From Stenotrophomonas sp. (GTDB taxonomy: Bacteria > Pseudomonadota > Gammaproteobacteria > Xanthomonadales > Xanthomonadaceae), in the NCBI GenBank assembly GCA_003248565.1, contig QFOV01000042.1:1-16584 (forward strand): 16,584 nucleotides of DNA. The letters run 5' to 3'. Each line of letters opens with the position of its first letter. Positions within the stretch are counted from its first letter, which is position 1. The notes beneath the pieces are model-generated. The model ran no database searches. It saw only the letters and a program-made list of their open reading frames with translations, and had not been told where the DNA came from. A program made the position numbers and the translations under genes. Shown in pieces: positions 1 to 5,794 of this stretch.

Positions 1-1
1 C

Positions 2-742
2 CTGCACCAGCCGGGCCACATCTTCCCGCTGATCGCCCAGCCGGGCGGCGTGCTGACCCGCGCCGGCCACACCGAAGCCGGCGTCGACCTGGCCATGCTG
101 GCCGGGCTGGAACCGGCGGGCGTGCTGGTGGAGATCCTCAATCCCGACGGCAGCATGGCGCGCCGCCCGGAGCTGGAGGTGTTCGCCCGCGAGCATGGCC
201 TGAAGATGGGCTCGATCGCCGACCTGATCGCCTACCGCCTGGCCACCGAGCACACCGTCGAGCGCGTGGACGAGCGCGATATCGATACCGAGTTCGGCGC
301 TTTCAAGCTGGTCACCTACCGTGATCGCATCGCCAATGACCTGCATTTCGCGCTGGTCCGCGGGACCCCGGACAAGGACACCCCGACGCTGGTCCGCGTG
401 CAGGTGGAAAACCCTCTGGCCGACCTGCTGCATTGGCGCCGGGATGACTTCGGCGTGGCCAATACCGATGCGCTGCGCGCCATCGACGCCGCCGGCAGCG
501 GCGTGATGGTGGTGCTGTCGGCGCCGCGCGACACCAATTCACTGTTGGCGCGCCTGCGCCAGCAGCCGGTGCCGGTTACCCCGGGCAAGGACAAGGATGT
601 GGGGCAGTGGCGCCGCAACGGTGCTGGCGCCCAGATCCTGTCGGACCTGGGGCTGGGCAAGCTGCGTGTGCTCGGCACCCCGCGCCGGCAGATCGGCCTG
701 GCCGGTTACGGGCTGGAAATCGTCGAAACCGTGCAGCCCTGA
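2..742 (+). CDS. ribB: 3,4-dihydroxy-2-butanone 4-phosphate synthase with degenerate GTP cyclohydrolase II-like domain (3' part)
   Basis: Partial gene entering from the left edge; the reading frame is open from base 2 and the true start lies outside. DHBP synthase converts ribulose 5-phosphate to the four-carbon riboflavin precursor. The first visible residues carry the C-terminal signature of that domain: PGHIFPL, GGVLTRAGHTEAGVDLA, then GLKMGSIADLIAYR. From about TEFGAFKLVTYRD onward the protein matches the layout of GTP cyclohydrolase II (RibA), but there is no cysteine anywhere in the visible 246 residues. Active RibA binds zinc through three cysteines, so this half is very unlikely to hydrolyse GTP. 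Such RibB proteins with a RibA-like tail are common in gammaproteobacteria, which usually carry a separate true ribA. ribH follows 112 bp downstream, consistent with a riboflavin locus. Confidence in the family is high; the role of the tail is unknown. Confidence 0.93.
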   Translation: MHQPGHIFPLIAQPGGVLTRAGHTEAGVDLAMLAGLEPAGVLVEILNPDGSMARRPELEVFAREHGLKMGSIADLIAYRLATEHTVERVDERDIDTEFGAFKLVTYRDRIANDLHFALVRGTPDKDTPTLVRVQVENPLADLLHWRRDDFGVANTDALRAIDAAGSGVMVVLSAPRDTNSLLARLRQQPVPVTPGKDKDVGQWRRNGAGAQILSDLGLGKLRVLGTPRRQIGLAGYGLEIVETVQP

Positions 743-756
743 GCCGTCGGCACCAC

Positions 757-785
757 CTGCAAGCCCGGCTCGGCCGGGCCTGCAG
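757..785 (+). repeat. ribB-ribH intergenic hairpin
   Basis: A 13-position stem (757-769 with 773-785) has 12 pairs, one mismatch and a TCG loop, and it is very GC-rich. It is followed by CTGCTTTCTG rather than a clean T-tract, so it could be a weak terminator, an mRNA-stabilising structure or a relic repeat. It does not begin with GTAG. Confidence 0.5.
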
Positions 786-854
786 CTGCTTTCTGCGTCG
801 CGGGTTAAGCCCCCGCACGTTAGACTTACCCACCTTTTGGATCCCCATACCCCC

Positions 855-1322
855 ATGAGCCACTACGAAGGCGACCTCCGCCCGGCCGGATCGGCCCGTT
901 TTGCCATCATTGCCAGCCGCTGGAACGCCCGCATCACCGATGCATTGGTGACCGGCGCACGCCAGAGCCTGGCCGGCAACGGTATCGGCGAGGACGCAAT
1001 CGACGTGGTGCGTGTACCCGGTGCCTGGGAAATCCCGCTGGTTGCAGCGCGCCTGGCTGCGGCCGGGCAGCACGCTGCAATCATCACTCTGGGCTGCGTG
1101 ATCCGTGGCGATACCCGCCACTACGAGCACGTTGCCGACCGTTGTGCCGAAGGCCTGATGCGCGCCCAGCTGGATTTCGGCGTGCCGGTGCTCAATGGCG
1201 TGCTGGCGGTGGAGCGGGTGGAAGATGCCGAGGCTCGCGCAGGTGGCAGCCACGGCAATAAGGGTGAGGAAGCCGCCTTGGCGGCAATTGAAATGGTCAA
1301 TCTTCTGGAACAGCTGCCATGA
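855..1322 (+). CDS. ribH: 6,7-dimethyl-8-ribityllumazine synthase
   Basis: Lumazine synthase condenses 5-amino-6-ribitylaminouracil with dihydroxybutanone phosphate in the penultimate step of riboflavin synthesis, as a cytoplasmic pentamer or icosahedral capsid. The 155-residue product has the family's usual length and motifs: SRWNARITDALVTGA near the N-terminus (21-35), VPGAWEIP (54-61), GCVIRGDTRHYEHVAD (80-95) with the expected catalytic histidine at 89, and GVLAVE followed by GNKGEEAA. The start is ATG 855. A longer in-frame extension exists upstream but overlaps ribB and lacks family similarity. The Shine-Dalgarno sequence is weak. The stop overlaps the nusB start by four bases (ATGA), so the two are translationally coupled, a pairing common in proteobacteria. 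Confidence 0.96.
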   Translation: MSHYEGDLRPAGSARFAIIASRWNARITDALVTGARQSLAGNGIGEDAIDVVRVPGAWEIPLVAARLAAAGQHAAIITLGCVIRGDTRHYEHVADRCAEGLMRAQLDFGVPVLNGVLAVERVEDAEARAGGSHGNKGEEAALAAIEMVNLLEQLP

Positions 1323-1798
1323 ACAACAAGAACAACGGCAAGCCTGCCGGAAAGCCGGTCCGTCGCGACGGCATTGACCCGGTGCTGCGCTCGCGCGCGC
1401 GCCGCCGTGCCCTGCAGGCCATCTACGCGTGGCAGATCTCCGGTGGCAACGCCGAATCGCTGCTGGCCCAGTTCGCCCACGAACAGGCCCATGAAATCGC
1501 TGACCTGGCGTATTTCGAAAGCCTGTTGCGCGGTGTGCTCGACAACCGCCGTGACCTGGACGAGGCGCTGGCGCCGTTCGTCGACCGTGCGGTCGAGGAA
1601 GTGGACGCCATCGAACGTGCGGTGCTGCGCGTGGCCGCCTACGAGCTGCGTTACCGCCAGGACGTGCCGTACCGCGTGGTGATCAACGAAGCCATCGAAA
1701 CCGCCAAGCGTTTTGGTTCCGAGCACGGCCATACCTACGTCAACGGCGTGCTCGACCGCGCCGCCGTGGAGTGGCGCAAGACCGAGTCCAGCCAATAA
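1319..1798 (+). CDS. nusB: transcription antitermination factor NusB
   Basis: NusB binds the boxA element of nascent rRNA leaders together with ribosomal protein S10 (NusE) and supports antitermination on rrn operons. The 159-residue all-helical product shows the family N-terminus SRARRRALQAIYAWQISG, the middle motif RRDLDEALAPFVDRAVEEVDAIERAVLRVAAYEL, here given in parts because it is long (about residues 77-112), and the closing FGSEHGHTYVNGVLDR. A basic, Lys/Arg-rich start (residues 1-20) precedes the domain. The ATG overlaps the ribH stop in ATGA. It is followed by a terminator-like hairpin before thiL. Confidence 0.96.
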   Translation: MNNKNNGKPAGKPVRRDGIDPVLRSRARRRALQAIYAWQISGGNAESLLAQFAHEQAHEIADLAYFESLLRGVLDNRRDLDEALAPFVDRAVEEVDAIERAVLRVAAYELRYRQDVPYRVVINEAIETAKRFGSEHGHTYVNGVLDRAAVEWRKTESSQ

Positions 1799-1834
1799 GC
1801 GCTGGCGGCGTGATCGCCGCGCTTGGGGTTTGCC

Positions 1835-1877
1835 ACAACGCCGGGCCGGCATCATCGGTGCCGGCGTTGTTGTTTTT
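1835..1877 (+). terminator. probable intrinsic terminator downstream of nusB
   Basis: A 10-bp perfect stem, ACAACGCCGG (1835-1844) with CCGGCGTTGT (1861-1870), is followed at once by TGTTTTTG (1871-1878). The loop can instead form a nested 7-bp hairpin, GCCGGCA (1845-1851) with TGCCGGC (1859-1865). The T-tract leads straight into the thiL ribosome-binding site, so termination is probably partial or attenuating. Confidence 0.6.
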
Positions 1878-1891
1878 GAGGGAGCGCAGTG

Positions 1892-2884
1892 ATGAGCCTT
1901 GACGAGTTTGGCCTGATCGAACGCATCCGCCGGCGCACCGGCGCGCGTGCGGACATCGTGTTGGGGATCGGTGACGACGCCGCACTGTTGCAACCGGCGG
2001 CCGGCCAGCAACTGGTGGTGACCACCGATACGCTCAATGTTGGCGTGCACTTTCCGGCGGAGACGCCGCCGGCCGATATCGGCTGGAAGGCATTGGCGGT
2101 GAACCTGTCCGATCTGGCCGCCATGGGCGCGCAACCGGCCTGGTGCAGTCTGTCGCTGTCACTGCCAGATGCCGACCCGGACTGGGTCGATCAGTTCGCC
2201 CAAGGTTTCTTCCAGCTGGCCGATCTGCATGGCATCGCCTTGATCGGTGGCGACACCACGCGTGGGCCGCTGTCGATCTCCATCACCGCGATGGGCCAGA
2301 TAGCCGCGGGGCAGGCGCTGCGCCGCGATGCCGCCCAGCCCGGCGATGACATCTGGGTCAGTGGCGTGCCGGGTGAAGCCGGTTTGGCCCTGGCGCTGTG
2401 GCAGCAGCACGTCCTGGATGTCAGCCGGAATGCTGGCGATGCGGCACTGGAACACCTGCGCCAGCGTCTGGCGCGGCCAACGCCGAGGGTTGAGCTGGGC
2501 CGCGCGTTGCGGGGTTTGGCGACGGCTGCGGTGGATGTGTCCGACGGTCTGCTCGCGGATCTGGGACACATCTGCGCACGCAGCGGGGTTGGCGCCGATG
2601 TGCTCGAACATGCATTGCCGGCCTCGTCGGCGGCTGCGCGGGCGGGCCTGTCCGAGGCGTTCAACACTTTGCGTGCCAGTGCCGGTGACGACTATGAGTT
2701 GTGCTTCACCGCGCCACCGGGACAACGGCAGGCCCTGCACGAAACCATGGCATCCGTAGCAGTTCCGCTTACCCGTATTGGCTATATTCGAGCCGGGACA
2801 GGGGTACAGGTGATCAACCAGGAGGGTGTTGTGCAGGGGGCATCGAAGCAGGGCTACAACCACTTTTCAGGCGCTGGGGACTAG
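1892..2884 (+). CDS. thiL: thiamine-monophosphate kinase
   Basis: ThiL phosphorylates thiamine monophosphate with ATP to give the active cofactor thiamine diphosphate. The 330-residue product has the PurM/AIRS-type signatures in order: GIGDDAALL (25-33), TTDTLNVGVHF, NLSDLAAMGAQP, GGDTTRGPLSI, DVSDGLLADLGHI and GDDYELCF. The aspartates are the expected magnesium and nucleotide ligands. ATG 1892 is chosen over the adjacent in-frame GTG 1889 because GAGGGAG at 1878-1884 sits seven bases before it. In many proteobacteria thiL is followed by pgpA; here a Roadblock/GTPase module follows instead after 179 bp. Confidence 0.96.
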   Translation: MSLDEFGLIERIRRRTGARADIVLGIGDDAALLQPAAGQQLVVTTDTLNVGVHFPAETPPADIGWKALAVNLSDLAAMGAQPAWCSLSLSLPDADPDWVDQFAQGFFQLADLHGIALIGGDTTRGPLSISITAMGQIAAGQALRRDAAQPGDDIWVSGVPGEAGLALALWQQHVLDVSRNAGDAALEHLRQRLARPTPRVELGRALRGLATAAVDVSDGLLADLGHICARSGVGADVLEHALPASSAAARAGLSEAFNTLRASAGDDYELCFTAPPGQRQALHETMASVAVPLTRIGYIRAGTGVQVINQEGVVQGASKQGYNHFSGAGD

Positions 2885-2918
2885 GGGAACCCCGTAATCA
2901 GTAAGGCTGATTTCTGTG

Positions 2919-2947
2919 TTCACGCGGCATCCACGTATTCATATTTA
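2919..2947 (+). promoter_or_regulatory. possible promoter for the Roadblock/GTPase module
   Basis: TTCACG (2919-2924, 4/6 to the -35 consensus) and TATTTA (2942-2947, 3/6 to the -10) are 17 bp apart in a locally A+T-rich patch of the 179-bp thiL downstream gap. TATTCA at 2936 is an alternative -10. Weak matches only. Confidence 0.25.
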
Positions 2948-3063
2948 ACATCTCGTTCGTGATGGAAGTCGCGGTTTGGTGCAATCGAGAGTCTGCATCC
3001 GGCGACAGCAGACAGGGGGAAGTAGTGGTGGAAACAGCAACGTTGGAAAAAGTGAGGGCGAAG

Positions 3064-3462
3064 ATGAGTGATGTAGGTACGCCCTCGGTCACGGTGGACA
3101 GCCGTGCCTTGGAAACAGCACTCGATACCGTCATTGAACGCAACGTTGGCATTTCCATGCTGCTGGTCTCCACGGCCGATGGCCGTGCGATCGCTCACCG
3201 TTCGTTGAACAAGCTCGATCCACGGCGCTTGTCGGCGATGAGCAATTCCTTCTTGACGCTTGGGGAAACCTTGTCGCGCGAGCTCGGCCTGTCGGCGGCC
3301 GACTACGTGACCATGTCCACCTCACAGGGCAGCATGGTGCTGGTACGCGTTGCCGCGGACCGGCCCTATACGCTGGCCGCGCTCGGCCATGCCGATACCT
3401 CCCTTGCCATCCTGCTGTATGCCGCTCGCGATGCTGCGGCGCGGATCAAGGTGTTGCTGTAA
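3064..3462 (+). CDS. Roadblock/LC7 domain protein (first of two)
   Basis: Roadblock/LC7 proteins are small dimeric scaffolds that bind and often regulate Ras-like GTPases; MglB, which acts on MglA, is the best known bacterial case. The 132-residue product is essentially one such domain: a leading helix LETALDTVIERNVG, a beta strand SMLLVSTADGRAIA, a helix LSAMSNSFLTLGETLSREL, then YVTMSTSQGSMVLVRVA and a last helix ILLYAARDAAARIKVLL. ATG 3064 is chosen for GAGGG at 3054-3058, five bases upstream. GTG 3025 or 3028, behind AGGGGGA (3014-3020), would add 12-13 residues and cannot be excluded. No signal peptide or membrane segment is visible. It is the first gene of a four-gene set ending in a GTPase, its likely partner by inference. 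Confidence 0.85.
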   Translation: MSDVGTPSVTVDSRALETALDTVIERNVGISMLLVSTADGRAIAHRSLNKLDPRRLSAMSNSFLTLGETLSRELGLSAADYVTMSTSQGSMVLVRVAADRPYTLAALGHADTSLAILLYAARDAAARIKVLL

Positions 3463-3496
3463 CTCTCTTGTTGTAAATCATCAGTGCTGCAGCTTG

Positions 3497-3510
3497 CCTG
3501 GCATGCCAGG
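3497..3510. repeat. perfect 14-bp palindrome between the two Roadblock genes
   Basis: CCTGGCATGCCAGG is perfectly self-complementary. It lies in the 162-bp gap between the two Roadblock genes, a long gap inside an otherwise tight module. It could be an operator or part of an RNA structure; nothing identifies a binding protein. Confidence 0.4.
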
Positions 3511-3624
3511 GAGGCAGCGCGGGTGAACGGCTTCGAGTACGACAACCGATGCGATGCCGGTGCTGCAGAGCGGCCCGGTCGCATTCAACACTTAGACAAC
3601 AATCGATCAGGAACGGAGAAAAAC

Positions 3625-3987
3625 ATGGCTGGGAACGTCAAGCTGGACAAGTTGAATGAAATCGCTGGTTTCGTCGGTGCAGCGCTGGTCGACAGCGACA
3701 GCGGCATGGCCCTGGGCATGCTCGGCGGTGGCCCGATCAATCTGGAAGTTGCTGCTGCCGGCAACACCGAAGTGGTGCGTGCCAAGCGCCGCGTTGCTGC
3801 CTCGCTCGGCATCACCGATGCGATTGAAGACATCCTGATCACCCTGACCAGGCAGTACCACCTGATCCGTCCGCTGGAAAGCAACGCGGACCTGTTCCTG
3901 TACGTGGTGCTGGACCGTTCGCGCGCCAACCTGGCGCTGGCACGCCACGAGCTGAAGTCGTTCGAACAGACGCTCGATTTCAAGTGA
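3625..3987 (+). CDS. Roadblock/LC7-like protein (second of two)
   Basis: This 120-residue protein has the Roadblock layout in a more divergent form: LDKLNEIAGFVGAALVDSDSG (about 6-26) as first helix and strand, a central helix AAGNTEVVRAKRRVAASLG, then DAIEDILITLTRQYHLIRPL and strand FLYVVLDRSRANLALAR before the last helix. ATG 3625 is well supported by GGAG at 3614-3617, seven bases upstream. Upstream in-frame codons extend the open frame but lack such a site. Two different Roadblock proteins beside one GTPase suggest a heteromeric regulator or one scaffold plus one activator; that is inference. It could be annotated as a hypothetical protein by stricter criteria. Confidence 0.75.
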   Translation: MAGNVKLDKLNEIAGFVGAALVDSDSGMALGMLGGGPINLEVAAAGNTEVVRAKRRVAASLGITDAIEDILITLTRQYHLIRPLESNADLFLYVVLDRSRANLALARHELKSFEQTLDFK

Positions 3988-3995
3988 TGCAATGA

Positions 3996-4028
3996 CGTGC
4001 TGTTGCTCCGTGACGGAGCAGCAGCACG
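3996..4028 (+). repeat. long hairpin between second Roadblock gene and unknown gene
   Basis: A 14-bp stem (3996-4009 with 4015-4028) is continuous except for one G-U pair and has a GTGAC loop. It begins nine bases after the Roadblock stop. No T-tract follows, so it is more likely an mRNA-processing, stabilising or attenuating structure than a terminator. It could set a lower level for the two downstream genes. Confidence 0.6.
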
Positions 4029-4064
4029 CCGATAGAGCTTCGACTCACAGACTTGATCGACACC

Positions 4065-5021
4065 ATGAGTGCACCCGCCCGCAAGATCTCTGCGGCCGTT
4101 ATCGGCTGCCAGGGTTTGGATGTCCTGCACATGATGCGGCTGAAGGTTGCCAGTTCGTTGCTGATGGCCGAGTACATCCAGGCCGAGGTGCAGGAGTGGA
4201 ACCACCAACAGGTGGATCTGCTGGTGGCCTGCATCGATGACAGCAATGGCCAGCAATTGCTGCGGGAGGCCAGTCAGCAGGGCTTGCCGGTGCTGGCGGT
4301 CACACGCAAGGTGTTGTCGGGCCTGAGCATTCCGGGCGTGGCCTACGGCGCCAGCGTCCGCGATATCTACCAGCAGCTGCGACAGCTGCTGGTGGCGTCT
4401 GACAACAGCGGCGAGCGTTACAAACCGCGCACGCTGTTCCGCAGTTTGAGTGGCAGCAAAGGCAAGCCCTGCCTGCTGCACATGGGCCTGGTCAAGCTGC
4501 TGATCGATGCCACGCATACGCGGGCTACCCTGCTGCGTGATCTGCCCTATGAGAACTTCCTGAAGGCCGCCGCCGAGCCGGGCTGGACCCTGTCGCAGCT
4601 CGGCAGCGCCGAGGCCGTGGATGAATGCATGGCCGATGCGGTCAGTACCCATGCCTTCGAGGACTTCTGTTGGCAGGCGGCGGCACGCTCGCCGGAGCCG
4701 CTGGTGCAACGGGAGACCGCAAGCCCATGCCAGCTGCGCGGCTGGCCTGAGGTCGAGACCGGCAAGTTGCCAGTGCAATGGCTGTTGCCGATGGCGGCGA
4801 TGATGCGGCGGCCGTGGCAGCCGGGCGAACTGGCGCAGGCCACCGGCACGTCATTGGATGATATTGCCCGTATCATGGCCGCGGCGGCCTGTACCGGGCT
4901 GCTTGATGGCAGCGGCACCGGGGCTGCACCCGCGCAGGGTTCCGGCAACAAGGTGTCCGGTTTCTTCACACGTATCGCCAAGCGATTCGGGCTCAATTTT
5001 TCCAAGGGGCTTCAGGTCTGA
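4065..5021 (+). CDS. unknown protein of the Roadblock/GTPase module, winged-helix-like C-terminus
   Basis: I do not recognise a named family for this 318-residue protein. Residues 8-110 look like an alpha/beta domain: strand ISAAVIG, helix LDVLHMMRLKVASSLLMAEY, strand VDLLVACIDD, helix, strand LPVLAVT, a fold reminiscent of receiver-like domains. A mostly helical middle follows (about 135-215). Residues 236-282 (QWLLPMAAMMRRPWQPGELA, then TSLDDIARIMAAAACTGLLD) resemble a winged-helix domain in which a helix-turn-helix selects a partner or DNA. The end (about 297-313) forms a basic amphipathic helix, KVSGFFTRIAKRFGLNF, that could contact membrane or protein. ATG 4065 is chosen; TTG 4053 would add four residues, and neither has a clear Shine-Dalgarno sequence. 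The GTPase start lies five bases after the stop, so the two are probably cotranslated. Confidence 0.8.
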   Translation: MSAPARKISAAVIGCQGLDVLHMMRLKVASSLLMAEYIQAEVQEWNHQQVDLLVACIDDSNGQQLLREASQQGLPVLAVTRKVLSGLSIPGVAYGASVRDIYQQLRQLLVASDNSGERYKPRTLFRSLSGSKGKPCLLHMGLVKLLIDATHTRATLLRDLPYENFLKAAAEPGWTLSQLGSAEAVDECMADAVSTHAFEDFCWQAAARSPEPLVQRETASPCQLRGWPEVETGKLPVQWLLPMAAMMRRPWQPGELAQATGTSLDDIARIMAAAACTGLLDGSGTGAAPAQGSGNKVSGFFTRIAKRFGLNFSKGLQV

Positions 5022-5026
5022 CGGCT

Positions 5027-5572
5027 ATGGCAACCAAGTTGGTTTTTGTCGGTGAAATGGGTGCGGGTAAAACGACTGCGATCCGGTCGATCTCGGACAT
5101 GGAACCGATCAGCACGGAAATGCCGATCAGCGACGAAGCAGCGCTGGAAGCATTCGAGGATAAATCGCATACGACGGTGGCGCTGGATTACAGCTCCATT
5201 GAACTGGGTGATGGTGAGTTGCTGCACGTCTATGGCGTGCCGGGCCAGGCCTACCTGGATTTCATGTGGCCGATCGTGGCGGAAGGCGCAATTGGCGTGA
5301 TCGTACTTGTGAGCGCACTCAACCCGCGCGCGCTGCCAAGTACGTTGACACTGCTGGAGCGTTTCCGTGCGTTGGCACCGGATGCCTGCTTTGCCGTGGG
5401 TGTGACCTGCCAGGACCGCGAGCCTGATTTCAGCTTCGGCGATTTCCGCAATGCCCTTGCCGGCGAAGGCCATCGCTTGCCGGTGATGTGGGTGGACGCC
5501 CGCGAAACCAGCCAGGTCGATTTCCTGATCAAGGCGTTGCTGTCCTGCCGCTACGCCGAAGCGATTGCCTGA
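5027..5572 (+). CDS. small Ras-like GTPase of the conservon (CvnD) / MglA-related type
   Basis: A 181-residue P-loop GTPase. The Walker A motif is GEMGAGKT (9-16). The switch I threonine is probably in the HTTVALDY segment (48-55). G3 reads GVPGQ (70-74) in place of DxxG, typical of this prokaryotic group. G4 appears as TCQD (127-130) rather than NKxD, so guanine specificity is less certain. The segment from HTTVALDY through FMW and EGAIGVIVLV follows the actinobacterial conservon GTPases more closely than MglA itself. No lipidation site or membrane segment is visible. It begins five bases after the preceding gene and closes the module. By family, it should cycle between GTP and GDP states under control of the Roadblock partners; the downstream output is unknown. 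The gene ends at a repeat-rich convergent junction. Confidence 0.88.
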   Translation: MATKLVFVGEMGAGKTTAIRSISDMEPISTEMPISDEAALEAFEDKSHTTVALDYSSIELGDGELLHVYGVPGQAYLDFMWPIVAEGAIGVIVLVSALNPRALPSTLTLLERFRALAPDACFAVGVTCQDREPDFSFGDFRNALAGEGHRLPVMWVDARETSQVDFLIKALLSCRYAEAIA

Positions 5573-5597
5573 GCTGGCGATGGTGCTGGTTGTTGAT

Positions 5598-5623
5598 TGT
5601 GGGAGCGGCGTAAGCCGCGAAGC
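5598..5623 (+). repeat. REP-like repeat, copy 1
   Basis: Reads TGTGGGAGCGGCG followed by TAAGCCGCGAAGC; GCGGC-GTAA-GCCGC forms a small hairpin. It matches copy 2 in the same orientation and copy 3 inverted. Repeats of this type are scattered through intergenic DNA of xanthomonads and pseudomonads. Confidence 0.75.
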
Positions 5624-5658
5624 CACTGAAATTTCCGACGTGGCGCTTGTAAGGCACC

Positions 5659-5681
5659 TGCCGAGCATGGCTCGGCACTAC
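5659..5681 (-). repeat. GTAG-headed SMAG-type REP stem-loop
   Basis: Read on the minus strand it is GTAG, then TGCCGAGC, a 3-base loop and GCTCGGCA: an 8-bp perfect stem behind the GTAG tetranucleotide. That is the signature of SMAG repeats of Stenotrophomonas maltophilia. It supports the taxonomic assignment. It sits between copies 1 and 2 of the other repeat. Confidence 0.75.
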
Positions 5682-5695
5682 TGCTGCCGGAATTT

Positions 5696-5721
5696 TGTGG
5701 GAGCGGCGTAAGCCACGAAGC
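5696..5721 (+). repeat. REP-like repeat, copy 2
   Basis: Same 26-base sequence as copy 1 except for one base (GCCACGAAGC instead of GCCGCGAAGC), which weakens its internal hairpin. The perfect palindrome GATCTGCAGATC follows at 5727-5738. Confidence 0.75.
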
Positions 5722-5768
5722 AGATGGATCTGCAGATCGCAGTCCTATCTGCTCCTGATGCATCGCCA

Positions 5769-5794
5769 GCTTCGCGGCTAACGCCGCTCCTACA
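5769..5794 (-). repeat. REP-like repeat, copy 3 (inverted), carrying the stop codon of the dehydrogenase gene
   Basis: On the minus strand it reads TGTAGGAGCGGCG then TTAGCCGCGAAGC. It is inverted relative to copies 1 and 2, so transcripts crossing the junction from either side could form a long hairpin. The TAG of its TGTAGGAG head is the stop codon of the minus-strand FAD oxidase gene. Confidence 0.75.

Noticed and set aside
743..854. FMN riboswitch upstream of ribH
   Set aside because: The gap is short and lacks the conserved RFN elements; a riboswitch, if any, would precede ribB outside the window.
1121..2134. Minus-strand open frame of 337 codons
   Set aside because: Antisense to ribH, nusB and thiL, all confidently identified.
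3585..4778. Minus-strand open frame of 397 codons across the Roadblock module
   Set aside because: Antisense to three plus-strand genes with recognisable domains or good start sites; its peptide is Gln/His/Arg-rich as expected for a shadow frame.
5027..5572. Naming the GTPase mglA
   Set aside because: The middle of the protein follows conservon-type GTPases more closely than Myxococcus MglA, and no motility gene is adjacent.
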